The translations under genes and the position numbers were made by a program. A stretch of DNA of 64,000 nt from Paenibacillus taichungensis (lineage in GTDB: Bacteria; Bacillota; Bacilli; Paenibacillales; Paenibacillaceae), in contig NZ_JABMCC010000101.1 in NCBI RefSeq assembly GCF_013359905.1, positions 62,001-126,000 on the forward strand, read 5' to 3'. Below, one piece after another: positions 1-7,243 of the stretch. The notes under the pieces were generated by a model, which was given only the letters and a program-made list of their open reading frames with translations, was not told the origin of the DNA and searched no databases. The number at the start of each line of letters is the position of its first letter. The stretch's first letter is position 1.

Positions 1-207
1 CCGGTAAGGGATCTCCGGCTGCTCTTCCTTCACGCTAACAGCGCCACCATGGGAACGGCGCAGTCGCCCTGCTTGCTCCAGCCGGTCGAGATCACGCCGA
101 ATGGTCTCTTCTGTTACCCGGCAGTGCTCACTAAGTTCGGATACACGCATACTGCCCTTAACATTAACCATCTCCACAATTCGGTCATAGCGCTCTGCTG
201 CCAGCAT
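1..207 (-). CDS. DeoR-family transcriptional regulator (N-terminal part, runs off window)
   Basis: The first 69 codons of a DeoR/GlpR-type repressor are visible; the rest lies left of the window. The ATG at 207 begins MLAAERYDRIVEMV, followed by a winged helix-turn-helix with the family signature TEETIRRDLDRLEQ and the wing RRSHGGAV. The start lies 1 bp beyond the TAA of rhaB, so the two genes are almost certainly cotranscribed and probably translationally coupled. By context it is likely a regulator of rhamnose use, although its effector domain cannot be seen. The visible part closely resembles the complete DeoR regulator at 16058-16825, so the two are paralogues. Confidence 0.85.
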   Translation of the reverse strand, partial: MLAAERYDRIVEMVNVKGSMRVSELSEHCRVTEETIRRDLDRLEQAGRLRRSHGGAVSVKEEQPEIPYR

Positions 208-208
208 G

Positions 209-1702
209 TTACACCTCGCTTCCAGCCTGTGATTTGGGCGAAGCCGTCAACCTTAGGAATCTACCGTAGGCCTCTTCCCAGATTGGTCTGTCCTTTGGCT
301 CATAATCGGTAACTGGGAATGAATCACGTATGACCTTGCGGGCTTCCCATATATCCTTAAAGGCTCCGCTTGCCATCCACTGTACAGCCATGTTCCCGAT
401 CGCACTACCTTCTGCTGGCCCCGCCCATACCGGTTTGCCAATGGAATTGGCTGTCCACTGACATAACAGTCGATTCTGAATGCCACCACCGACCATATGC
501 AATCCATTAAAAGACTGTCTGGACAGTTGTTCTGTCCATTCCAGCACTCGCCGATACTTTAATGCAAGGCTCTCCAAAATAGAACGGGCAATGGCCCCCT
601 GGTCTTGCGGCTCAGCCTGCCCTGTATCACGGCAATATTGTTGTATGCGAGAGGTCATATCCCCTGCTGGCATAAACCGGTCATCATCGGGATCAAACAG
701 GCTCGCAAATGGAGGAGCAAGTTCCGCCCTGCTTAGTAACTCCGCATAGCTGATTCCCTGTCCTTTCCGTTCCCATTCACGCATACATTCCTGCAAAATC
801 CACAGGCCCATGATGTTCTTAAGCAAACGGAACGTGCCTCCTGCCCCGCCCTCATTCGTAAAATTGAGCGCCAAACTCTCGGAACTGATGGCGGGGTGAT
901 CAATCTCCGTGCCCATTAGTGACCAGGTTCCGCAGCTTAGGTAGGCAAATGAACGCTCTGTTGCCGGAACAGCCACAACCGCCGAACCTGTATCATGCTC
1001 TGCAACCGCAATAACCGGAATGGCAGATAAGCCAAGATCACTGCAAATGCTGCTACGCAGCTGCCCCACTTGAGTACCTGGCATGACTGCTTCTCCAAAC
1101 AGCGTCTCCGAAATACCAATATGTGCAAGCAGTTCACCGTCCCAATGCCCTATGGTTGGATTGTACAGCTGTGTTGTGGTGGCGTTGGTAAACTCATTCA
1201 CCGCTTCACCGGTTAGAAAGTAACGAAGTAGATCAGGGATCATGAGGAAACGCTCCGCTTCGTTAAGCATTGGGGAGCCACTTCGCTTAAGCGTTGCCAA
1301 CTGATATAGTGTGTTAAAGCTAAGAAACTGGATGCCTGTGCGTTCGAAAATTCGCTGAGAGGTCAATTCCTTACGCACCTGATCCATCATGCCGTTAAAC
1401 TGTGCATCACGGTAATGATATGGATTGCCCAACAATTCACCATGACTTCCAAGCAGTCCAAAATCAACCGCCCAGGAATCAATCCCCAGACTTTCAGGCT
1501 GCTCTCCCTTTTGTTTAACAAGATTCAGCCCTTCCAGCAATTCATGGTGCAGCCTCAATATATCCCAGTGCAGCCGCTCCCCCGCTTTGACCGGCTCATT
1601 CTTGAACCGATGGATCTCCAACGTTTCCATTCCCCGATCATTCAGATGACCCAGCAGTGCTCTCCCGCTTCCAGCACCCAAATCATACGCCAGCACACTC
1701 AC
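209..1702 (-). CDS. rhaB: Rhamnulokinase
   Basis: A 497-residue FGGY-family sugar kinase that phosphorylates L-rhamnulose to L-rhamnulose 1-phosphate in cytoplasmic rhamnose catabolism. The N-terminal phosphate-binding loop DLGAGSGR is at residues 7-14, substrate-loop GIDSWAVDFG at 73-82, and AEHDTGSA at 234-241. That last motif places the expected catalytic Asp at 237, as in E. coli RhaB. A C-terminal GGGIQN adenosine motif is near residue 402. The length is normal for the family. The start is GTG. It is followed directly by a DeoR regulator gene and preceded by a cre-like site, which suggests catabolite repression plus local control. Other rhamnose genes are presumably outside the window. 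Confidence 0.93.
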   Translation of the reverse strand: MSVLAYDLGAGSGRALLGHLNDRGMETLEIHRFKNEPVKAGERLHWDILRLHHELLEGLNLVKQKGEQPESLGIDSWAVDFGLLGSHGELLGNPYHYRDAQFNGMMDQVRKELTSQRIFERTGIQFLSFNTLYQLATLKRSGSPMLNEAERFLMIPDLLRYFLTGEAVNEFTNATTTQLYNPTIGHWDGELLAHIGISETLFGEAVMPGTQVGQLRSSICSDLGLSAIPVIAVAEHDTGSAVVAVPATERSFAYLSCGTWSLMGTEIDHPAISSESLALNFTNEGGAGGTFRLLKNIMGLWILQECMREWERKGQGISYAELLSRAELAPPFASLFDPDDDRFMPAGDMTSRIQQYCRDTGQAEPQDQGAIARSILESLALKYRRVLEWTEQLSRQSFNGLHMVGGGIQNRLLCQWTANSIGKPVWAGPAEGSAIGNMAVQWMASGAFKDIWEARKVIRDSFPVTDYEPKDRPIWEEAYGRFLRLTASPKSQAGSEV

Positions 1703-1853
1703 CGCTCTTCACCAGCCCTTCATCCCATACTATATTTCGCCCTTGAACATTTCTTGATTTCAATGATGACTGCTCTGTACTTTATTCTTTATTTTTTTGT
1801 TTGTTTATTTTTGTTTTATACTGTTTAGCTTTATTTTACGAGTATATCATCAA

Positions 1854-1867
1854 TGTAAGCGTTTGAA
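1854..1867 (-). promoter_or_regulatory. Candidate cre (CcpA) site upstream of rhaB
   Basis: Read on the minus strand, TTCAAACGCTTACA matches the catabolite-responsive element consensus TGNAARCGNWWWCA at all but one defined position. It lies about 150 bp upstream of the rhaB start, just before a TATACT -10-like hexamer (1841-1846). CcpA repression of a rhamnose operon would be expected biology. The site is a pattern match only. Confidence 0.45.
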
Positions 1868-1942
1868 TACCCTGTAATTGGTTTCTTTTACTCATACCAA
1901 AAACGACTCTCTCCACTCGGGAGGAGCCGCCTTCCTGTTATT

Positions 1943-2458
1943 TCACGTATAAAAGCTGTTTTTGTTAACACCGGACTGAGGCTGAACATCTCTTTCAAAA
2001 TGCTTAAACCTTGTCCCCTGATATGTCAGCATGCCTCGGTCATGTTCCACAAGCATACCGTAGTCACTCCCACCTACGTTCAGTTCTACCCGTTCACCGT
2101 TGTCCAGCTCAAATGTAATGTAATAGTAAGTTGAAGCACTGCTGTCCCCTGATCCTCCACTAACTCTCGTTCGCTTTGCCACAATCGTTGAATGCAAGGT
2201 TAACAGCGCTGAAGCATTATTCGATGACCATGTGCGTACCCCTGAAATAATGGCATAAACAATGACACCAGCAATGATGAGAAAAATGCCACCGATAAAA
2301 ATGGATCCAAACGCACTCATTGCACCAATCTCATTGAATCCAGCAAAAAAACCACTCTGATTGCCCTCAAATCCCGGAACATCATTCATGTCATCAAAAA
2401 TACCGAAGCCATCCATGCTTAACCAGCCCAGTGATGAAGATATGCTCAATGACGTCAT
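1943..2458 (-). CDS. DUF2500-family membrane protein
   Basis: A 171-residue protein with a hydrophilic N-terminus, one strong membrane segment at about residues 50-70 (GSIFIGGIFLIIAGVIVYAI), and a C-terminal domain of beta-strand character. The TYYYITFELDNGERVELNV and GMLTYQGTRFKHFER stretches are typical of the DUF2500 family. The function is unknown. The ATG at 2458 follows AGAAGGGAACG. It lies downstream of pepF on the same strand with a hairpin between them, so it is probably a separate transcription unit. Confidence 0.8.
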   Translation of the reverse strand: MTSLSISSSLGWLSMDGFGIFDDMNDVPGFEGNQSGFFAGFNEIGAMSAFGSIFIGGIFLIIAGVIVYAIISGVRTWSSNNASALLTLHSTIVAKRTRVSGGSGDSSASTYYYITFELDNGERVELNVGGSDYGMLVEHDRGMLTYQGTRFKHFERDVQPQSGVNKNSFYT

Positions 2459-2491
2459 TCATCATCGTTCCCTTCTCCCTGCAAATTAAGA

Positions 2492-2522
2492 TGCACCGCC
2501 CCCCTGCCAAGGAGACGGTGCA
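2492..2522 (-). terminator. Possible terminator of pepF
   Basis: TGCACCG (2492-2498) pairs with CGGTGCA (2516-2522), and the stem can be extended inward by CTCC/GGGG on the minus strand. The following T-tract is weak (CTTAATTTG). It lies between the pepF stop and the DUF2500 gene. Confidence 0.4.
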
Positions 2523-2567
2523 CGTAGACAACCCTACAAGCCTTGTCCGTATACTATATGAACCTGA

Positions 2568-4370
2568 TTACAAATACAGACGTTCAAGTTCATCGACCAG
2601 ACTGCCAACATAGGCAACAGCAGCACGAATCGGCTCAGGTCCAGACATGTCTACACCCGCAAGCTTCATCAGCTCTTGCGGATTAAGGCTTCCTCCCGCT
2701 TTCAATGCATCAAGCCAGCGATCTACGGCAGGCTGTCCCTCTTCCCGAATCAGCTGTGCAGCAGCGGTAGATGCCGTCAGACCTGCTGCATAGGTATATG
2801 GATACAATCCCATATAATAATGTGGCTGTCTCATCCAGGTCAGTTTCGCCCCTTCGTCAATAACTAGATCAGGCCCCCAGAACTCGGAGAGGATATTGCC
2901 TTTCAACTGACTTAACGTCTTCGCAGTAATAGGTTCATCTTTGGTTGCAAGTGCGTACACCTGACGCTGCAATTCACCCTCAAGCAGATGCGTAACAAAG
3001 TTATGGTAGTACGTATTGAGCAATTGCAAAATGACCCAACGACGCATTCTCGGATTATCAGAACGTTTCAACAAATGATCTGCCAGCAGCATTTCATTCA
3101 TCGTTGAAGGCGCCTCTATGAAGTAGAGAGACGGTCGTGTATTCGTAAGACGTTGGTAATGCCCGGCAAGCATGAAATGTCCGGCATGTCCAACTTCATG
3201 GGCAAGTGTAAACGCTCCGCGCATATTGTTTGCCCATGAGATGAGGATATAGGAATGAGAACCATATATGGACGAACAAAAAGCTCCTGTCGATTTGCCC
3301 GCATTATCAGCGTAATCTACCCACCGCTCACTAAATGCACGTTCCACAATGTCGCCATATTCCGGTCCCATCACCGCAAGAGCTTCACGAATGAGTGTGC
3401 AGGCTTCCTCATATGTAATGGCAGGGCTGAATTCAGGGTCCAGTGGTGCTTTCAGATCACAGAACATCAGCTTGTCCAGGCCTAGCTCACGTTTCTTGAG
3501 AGCTGCCAGTCTGCGCATATGAGGTGCAAGTTCCTTCTGGATGATATCCAGTACATTGTTGTACATGTCTTTGCTCACCTGCTGCGGGCTGAGCAACATA
3601 TCCGTAACATCATCATATCCACGCAGCCTGGACATAACGACCTGTTTCTTCACTTCGGTGGCGTAACCTTCAGCGAACGTATTTTTGTAATCGCTCAGTT
3701 TGGAGCTGAACGCGGCATACGCAGAGCGGCGCAGCTTCGTATCCGAAGACATTTCATAATTGTTCTCATAAAATGACCAGGAAAGCGGACGATTATTGTC
3801 ATCACTGTCAAGTGCATCGTCAAACGTCATGTCTGCCAGTTTGCCGCGCAGATAGATCCGGTATGGTGAGTCCAGCACTTCCCCAAGGGAAGCGAGTACC
3901 TTCTCCGTTTCGGGCGAGAGACGATGTGCTTTTTCCTGAATTAGACGATCCAGACTTCGAGCATACGGCTGCAAACCCGGAAGTTCTTCAATATAACGTT
4001 TAATCGTTCCATCGGGAAGATTCACGATCTCGGAATTAACAAAAGACAAGGACGACGACAAATTCGATAAAATATCTCCTGCCTTGGCTGAATTCTCAAT
4101 ATTCACGGGATTGGTACTGTCCTCCGACTGTTTAAGTCGGGCATATGAAGCTGTTTTTCCAATCCGTTCATGAAGTGCTTCACGGGCATCCAGACAGGCC
4201 AGCAGCTGCTCAGCGCCTTCGCCCAGATGTCCTTTGAATGTTTCGATATGAGCAGCAGCTTCAGTCAATGATCTAAGCTCCTGCTCCCACTCTTCGTCAG
4301 TCCCAAACAAGTCTCGCAAGTCCCAGGTAGTCTCTTGGCTTACTTCATCGCGTGTACGTATTTTTTCCAT
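2568..4370 (-). CDS. pepF: Oligoendopeptidase F (M3 family)
   Basis: A 600-residue zinc metallopeptidase of family M3, cleaving short peptides in the cytoplasm. The zinc-binding/catalytic motif HEVGH is at residues 391-395, with a downstream glutamate in the IEAPSTMNE segment as expected third ligand. The N-terminal helical PepF domain is intact, and the length matches B. subtilis YjbG/PepF. An upstream in-frame ATG exists at 4400, but the ATG at 4370 is preceded by GGAGGAGG at good spacing, so that start is chosen. It is monocistronic or leads weakly into the DUF2500 gene. Confidence 0.93.
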   Translation of the reverse strand: MEKIRTRDEVSQETTWDLRDLFGTDEEWEQELRSLTEAAAHIETFKGHLGEGAEQLLACLDAREALHERIGKTASYARLKQSEDSTNPVNIENSAKAGDILSNLSSSLSFVNSEIVNLPDGTIKRYIEELPGLQPYARSLDRLIQEKAHRLSPETEKVLASLGEVLDSPYRIYLRGKLADMTFDDALDSDDNNRPLSWSFYENNYEMSSDTKLRRSAYAAFSSKLSDYKNTFAEGYATEVKKQVVMSRLRGYDDVTDMLLSPQQVSKDMYNNVLDIIQKELAPHMRRLAALKKRELGLDKLMFCDLKAPLDPEFSPAITYEEACTLIREALAVMGPEYGDIVERAFSERWVDYADNAGKSTGAFCSSIYGSHSYILISWANNMRGAFTLAHEVGHAGHFMLAGHYQRLTNTRPSLYFIEAPSTMNEMLLADHLLKRSDNPRMRRWVILQLLNTYYHNFVTHLLEGELQRQVYALATKDEPITAKTLSQLKGNILSEFWGPDLVIDEGAKLTWMRQPHYYMGLYPYTYAAGLTASTAAAQLIREEGQPAVDRWLDALKAGGSLNPQELMKLAGVDMSGPEPIRAAVAYVGSLVDELERLYL

Positions 4371-4469
4371 CGTTAAATGTCCTCCTCCTTGCATTTCCAA
4401 TATCTCTCATCGTATCATATTCGGAGCATTTATGCCTTACATATCCTAAAATGAGCCTTTTGGTACAAG

Positions 4470-4711
4470 GGATTCACAACCATGTTGGAAAATTTAGTTT
4501 GCTCGCGTCACTCCGCCGGCAGAATAACCTTCCGATTGCTGTTATCCCCAGATTTTTTGATCCCTTTTTTAAAGGGGAAATCCGGGGATAAGCATATGCT
4601 TCCGATGTAGCTTTCTTTCAGAAAGCTTTTAGGCGAACGCTTCGCTTCTTCAGGATACTTCTGCCCTCTACGTTTCAAGAAAACTTTTGTTAAACTGTTA
4701 GTGAATTAGGG
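4470..4711. repeat. Dispersed structured intergenic repeat, copy 1
   Basis: This copy aligns with a second copy at 5386-5613 over about 200 bp. The longest identical run is 38 bp (4595-4632 against 5513-5550). Three stem-loops are visible: 4542-4555 with 4578-4591 (14 bp, one mismatch, with an inner CCCTTT/AAAGGG stem), a short palindrome around 4591-4600, and AGCTTTC/GAAAGCT near 4610-4627. The ends carry only a degenerate inverted repeat (about 4470-4480 against 4696-4711). It fills most of the 404-bp gap between pepF and the hxlR terminator. No coding sequence was seen in it. Confidence 0.75.
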
Positions 4712-4720
4712 GGAAAGAAA

Positions 4721-4758
4721 AACCGCCGGGTAATGGAAGTATCCATTTACCCGGCGGT
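4721..4758 (-). terminator. Rho-independent terminator of hxlR
   Basis: A 13-bp GC-rich stem, AACCGCCGGGTAA with its complement, is followed on the minus strand by TTTCTTTCC. It begins 17 bp beyond the hxlR stop codon. A strong call. Confidence 0.88.
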
Positions 4759-4774
4759 TCGTTCTGACTATAAC

Positions 4775-5134
4775 TTATTCTGATTTCCAAATTACATTTT
4801 CACCATAGTTTTTACCCCAGTTATACATCGCATGCAGCACGGGCATCAGGCTCTGTCCGTGATCCGTCAACGTATATTCCACACGAGGAGGTACTTCTGC
4901 ATACACCTTGCGCTCAATTAGCTTGTCTTCCTCCAGCTCACGCAACTGGTTGGTCAGCATCTTTTGGGTAATATGAGGAATCAATCGCTTCAATTCACTG
5001 AAACGTTTGGTGCCTTCAAGACCCAGATGCCATAAAATAATCAGTTTCCATTTGCCGCCAATCACAGCAAGGGTCAATTCTTTCTCACAGTTGATCTCTT
5101 TCAAGTTGATGCGTTCCTTGACTTCGGCTGCCAT
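4775..5134 (-). CDS. hxlR: HxlR-family transcriptional regulator
   Basis: A 119-residue winged-helix protein of the HxlR family. The helix and wing core runs from about residue 20 to 100 ([44 protein letters not shown]). The early Cys at residue 16 is the conserved position used for electrophile sensing in several relatives. In B. subtilis HxlR activates hxlAB in response to formaldehyde, and hxlB and hxlA lie immediately upstream here. Unlike B. subtilis, where hxlR is divergent, it is on the same strand and downstream. A terminator and a repeat copy separate it from hxlB, so it has its own promoter. The start follows AAGGGGG. Confidence 0.88.
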   Translation of the reverse strand: MAAEVKERINLKEINCEKELTLAVIGGKWKLIILWHLGLEGTKRFSELKRLIPHITQKMLTNQLRELEEDKLIERKVYAEVPPRVEYTLTDHGQSLMPVLHAMYNWGKNYGENVIWKSE

Positions 5135-5340
5135 GGCTCCGAGCCCCCTTTTCTTCCACTTAATCTTTTATCACTAAAATGCATTTCGCATATCACAAGA
5201 ACACTCCGCAATAGGAGAACTTGCCGCTCTCTTGTATCATATAACGGGTTCATTGGCTCGATACAGCTTGTATACATTCTACTACAGTACAACCCTGATG
5301 TTAAGCAGACCGAATCAGACCACAGACAACAATAGCAGAA

Positions 5341-5380
5341 AAGACCGGAACTCCCACTTGTTTAAGGGAATTCCGGTCTT
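5341..5380 (-). terminator. Terminator, probably of the hxlA-hxlB operon
   Basis: AAGACCGGAA (5341-5350) pairs with TTCCGGTCTT (5371-5380), extended inward by TCCC/GGGA, with a TTTTC tract on the minus strand. It lies about 265 bp past the hxlB stop. The space between is filled by repeat copy 2, as if the repeat had inserted between gene and terminator. Confidence 0.8.
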
Positions 5381-5385
5381 CCATC

Positions 5386-5613
5386 TATAAGTTGAACTAA
5401 TGAATATTTACACTAGCCACTCCGATGACAGAACAATCTTCCGATCGCTGTTATGCCCAGATTTTTTCATCCTCTTTATCAAAAGTGAATATCTGGTCAT
5501 AAAGGCGAAGCGTATGCTTCCGATGTAGCTTTCTTTCAGAAAGCTTTTAGCTCCGCTTCTCCAGCTTATTTCTGTCCTCTACGTTGTTGTGTAGATGTTT
5601 AGTTCAACTTATA
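5386..5613. repeat. Dispersed repeat, copy 2, MITE-like with perfect terminal inverted repeats
   Basis: A 228-bp element bounded by perfect 15-bp inverted repeats: TATAAGTTGAACTAA at 5386-5400 and its complement at 5599-5613. The ends begin with TA, compatible with a TA target duplication. Internal hairpins match copy 1: 5451-5462 with 5491-5502, GAAGC/GCTTC at about 5507-5520, and AGCTTTC/GAAAGCT at about 5528-5545. One stem pair changes from C-G in copy 1 (4546:4587) to G-C here (5455:5498), so the structure is preserved. It encodes nothing recognisable. Confidence 0.82.
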
Positions 5614-5645
5614 TATGCTAATTCATGAAGTCTATGGCATATGGT

Positions 5646-6209
5646 CTATTCCAGGTTGGCATGACGCCCAAACATGTCTGCTCCAGTCATACTCTTCATT
5701 TTCATCATGGTGAGCACCAGTGCATCCATGCTCAGCAGTAGCCCCTGTTCAAACAGGGAGCCCATCGGCTGAATGGTCACTTCGGCTCCGGCGCTCGCTG
5801 TATCCTCTTTGGCAGAAGCTGGAAGACGAACCAAGGTATCTGACAGCTGTCCAATGGTGGACTCTGGTTTAATTGTGATCAGACCGACAGGAGCACCTGC
5901 TTTATTGGCCTTCTGAGCCATTGCTGCCAGACTGCCTGTCTCCCCAGAGCCTGAGCATAACAAGAGGAAGTCTTTCGGAGAGATTCCTGGTGTAACGGTC
6001 TCCCCAACTACATATACCCGAAGCCCCATCTGCATCAATCTCATGGCAAAAGCCTTGCCCATCAGACCGGATCGGCCTGCGCCTGCCACAAAAACCTGTT
6101 CGGCAGCCAGAATATGTTCCGCCATGGCCTGCATCTCCGAGTCGTCGATCTGGCTTAGCGTACGTTCCAGCTCCTTCAAGATGTCCACTGCGTATTGCCC
6201 TGTGCTCAT
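5646..6209 (-). CDS. hxlB: 6-phospho-3-hexuloisomerase
   Basis: A 187-residue SIS-domain isomerase that converts D-arabino-3-hexulose 6-phosphate to fructose 6-phosphate, the second step of the ribulose monophosphate route for formaldehyde. The sugar-phosphate-binding signatures are VAGAGRSGLMGKAFAMRL (about residues 41-58) and LCSGSGETGS (about 84-93). The length equals B. subtilis HxlB. It starts 5 bp after the hxlA stop, so the two genes form a tight operon. Confidence 0.95.
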   Translation of the reverse strand: MSTGQYAVDILKELERTLSQIDDSEMQAMAEHILAAEQVFVAGAGRSGLMGKAFAMRLMQMGLRVYVVGETVTPGISPKDFLLLCSGSGETGSLAAMAQKANKAGAPVGLITIKPESTIGQLSDTLVRLPASAKEDTASAGAEVTIQPMGSLFEQGLLLSMDALVLTMMKMKSMTGADMFGRHANLE

Positions 6210-6214
6210 CTGTC

Positions 6215-6850
6215 TTACCCTTGTTGAACCAGACGTTGCATCTCAGCTGCTACTTTAGCTTTGTCTGCTTGGCCCGTAATGCCGCCACCCACAATCACCA
6301 GATCCGGTTGTGCTTTGATCACTTCAGGCAATGTTTCCAGCTTGATGCCACCAGCGACAGCCGTTTTAGCGTTTTTCACAGCAGCTTTGATCGTTTGCAG
6401 ATCTTCGAACGGGCTTTGTCCTTCAGCTTGCAGGTCATAACCTGTGTGTACACAGATGTAATCTACGCCAAGCGAATCAACTTCACGAGCACGCTGTTCA
6501 AGGTTAGGCACGTTGATCATGTCCACAAGAACTTGTTTGTTTTGTTTCTTCGCTTCTGCTACTGCACCTTTGATCGTACTATCATTCGTTGCCCCAAGCA
6601 CAGTGATCAGATCCGCACCAGCTTCAGCTGCTTTCATGATTTCATAACCACCAGCGTCCATAATTTTAAGGTCTGCAAGAACTTGCAGATTAGGGAATGC
6701 TTCTTTCATCGCTTTTACCGCGTGCAAACCTTCATTAATAACGATTGGCGTACCAATCTCAACGATATCGATATATGATTCAACCTCTTTAACCAGTGCG
6801 ATACCCTCAGGGATGTTTACCAAATCGAGTGCCAATTGCAATTTCATCAT
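6215..6850 (-). CDS. hxlA: 3-hexulose-6-phosphate synthase
   Basis: A 211-residue (beta/alpha)8 barrel of the orotidine-phosphate-decarboxylase superfamily. It condenses formaldehyde with ribulose 5-phosphate to give 3-hexulose 6-phosphate. LQLALDLVNIPE, the metal/active-site DLKIMDAG segment at about residues 61-68, and the phosphate-binding GGIKLETLPEV and IVGGGIT motifs are all present, and it can be aligned from end to end with B. subtilis HxlA. Two ATG codons are adjacent at 6850 and 6847 after AAAGGAG; either could be used. The roughly 390-bp upstream gap carries the promoter and candidate HxlR dyads. Confidence 0.96.
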   Translation of the reverse strand: MMKLQLALDLVNIPEGIALVKEVESYIDIVEIGTPIVINEGLHAVKAMKEAFPNLQVLADLKIMDAGGYEIMKAAEAGADLITVLGATNDSTIKGAVAEAKKQNKQVLVDMINVPNLEQRAREVDSLGVDYICVHTGYDLQAEGQSPFEDLQTIKAAVKNAKTAVAGGIKLETLPEVIKAQPDLVIVGGGITGQADKAKVAAEMQRLVQQG

Positions 6851-6966
6851 TTATTTCTCCTTTGTTGTTCAAGTATGAGTTGTTCCTGTACAAAAATAAT
6901 CAGATATTTAGCCTGTACCATTTCGTCTGTTCAGATGCATCCAGTGTTGGTTCTGGCTACTCATTC

Positions 6967-6995
6967 ATTGTAGAGCCTGACTATCCGTTCAGGAA
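6967..6995 (-). promoter_or_regulatory. Candidate hxlA promoter
   Basis: On the minus strand a TACAAT -10 (6967-6972) lies 17 bp from a poor -35 (TTCCTG, 6990-6995). A good -10 with a poor -35 is typical of an activated promoter. The predicted start would leave a leader of roughly 110 nt before hxlA. Pattern match only. Confidence 0.45.
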
Positions 6996-7025
6996 GTACG
7001 CACTTTGAAGTCAGGTAGTTACCTG
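6994..7025 (-). promoter_or_regulatory. Two dyads at the hxlA -35 region, candidate HxlR sites
   Basis: CAGGTAGTTACCTG (7012-7025) is a 6-2-6 perfect inverted repeat. AAGTACGCACTT (6994-7005) is a 4-4-4 inverted repeat. Their centres are 19 bp apart, and they lie on and just upstream of the -35 hexamer. B. subtilis HxlR binds two tandem sites upstream of hxlA, so position and number fit. Assignment to HxlR is inference. Confidence 0.4.
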
Positions 7026-7152
7026 CACGATACTATTGATAATTATTCGTTGTTATATGAATCTTAATGGATTTTTCCATGAAAATTTTAAAATTTCCGA
7101 ATGAAAAAGTAGTTATTTTTAAATTTAATTTTTGTATCATTTTTTTCATGTA

Positions 7153-7227
7153 ATCCCCTCACATATAGAAAAACAAAATTATGTTTCAAAGTAAGTCTTA
7201 ATAGCGTGAGGGGATAAATCTTACTTT
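7153..7227. repeat. Two interlocked inverted repeats downstream of the nuclease module
   Basis: ATCCCCTCAC (7153-7162) is complementary to GTGAGGGGAT (7206-7215). AAAGTAAG (7188-7195) is complementary to CTTACTTT (7220-7227). The arms interleave (a-b-a'-b'), so both pairing together would form a pseudoknot; otherwise they are alternative folds. The second pair may be the operon terminator, but no clean T-tract follows. It lies at the boundary between AT-rich and normal sequence. Confidence 0.5.
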
Positions 7228-7243
7228 ACAGCCTTCATAATTT

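Noticed and set aside
2676..4003. Plus-strand open frames across pepF
   Set aside because: They lie opposite a full-length M3 peptidase and have no ribosome sites or recognisable domains.
4470..5613. Insertion sequence with transposase around hxlR
   Set aside because: The repeats have matching ends, but there is no transposase reading frame, so only a non-autonomous element can be claimed.
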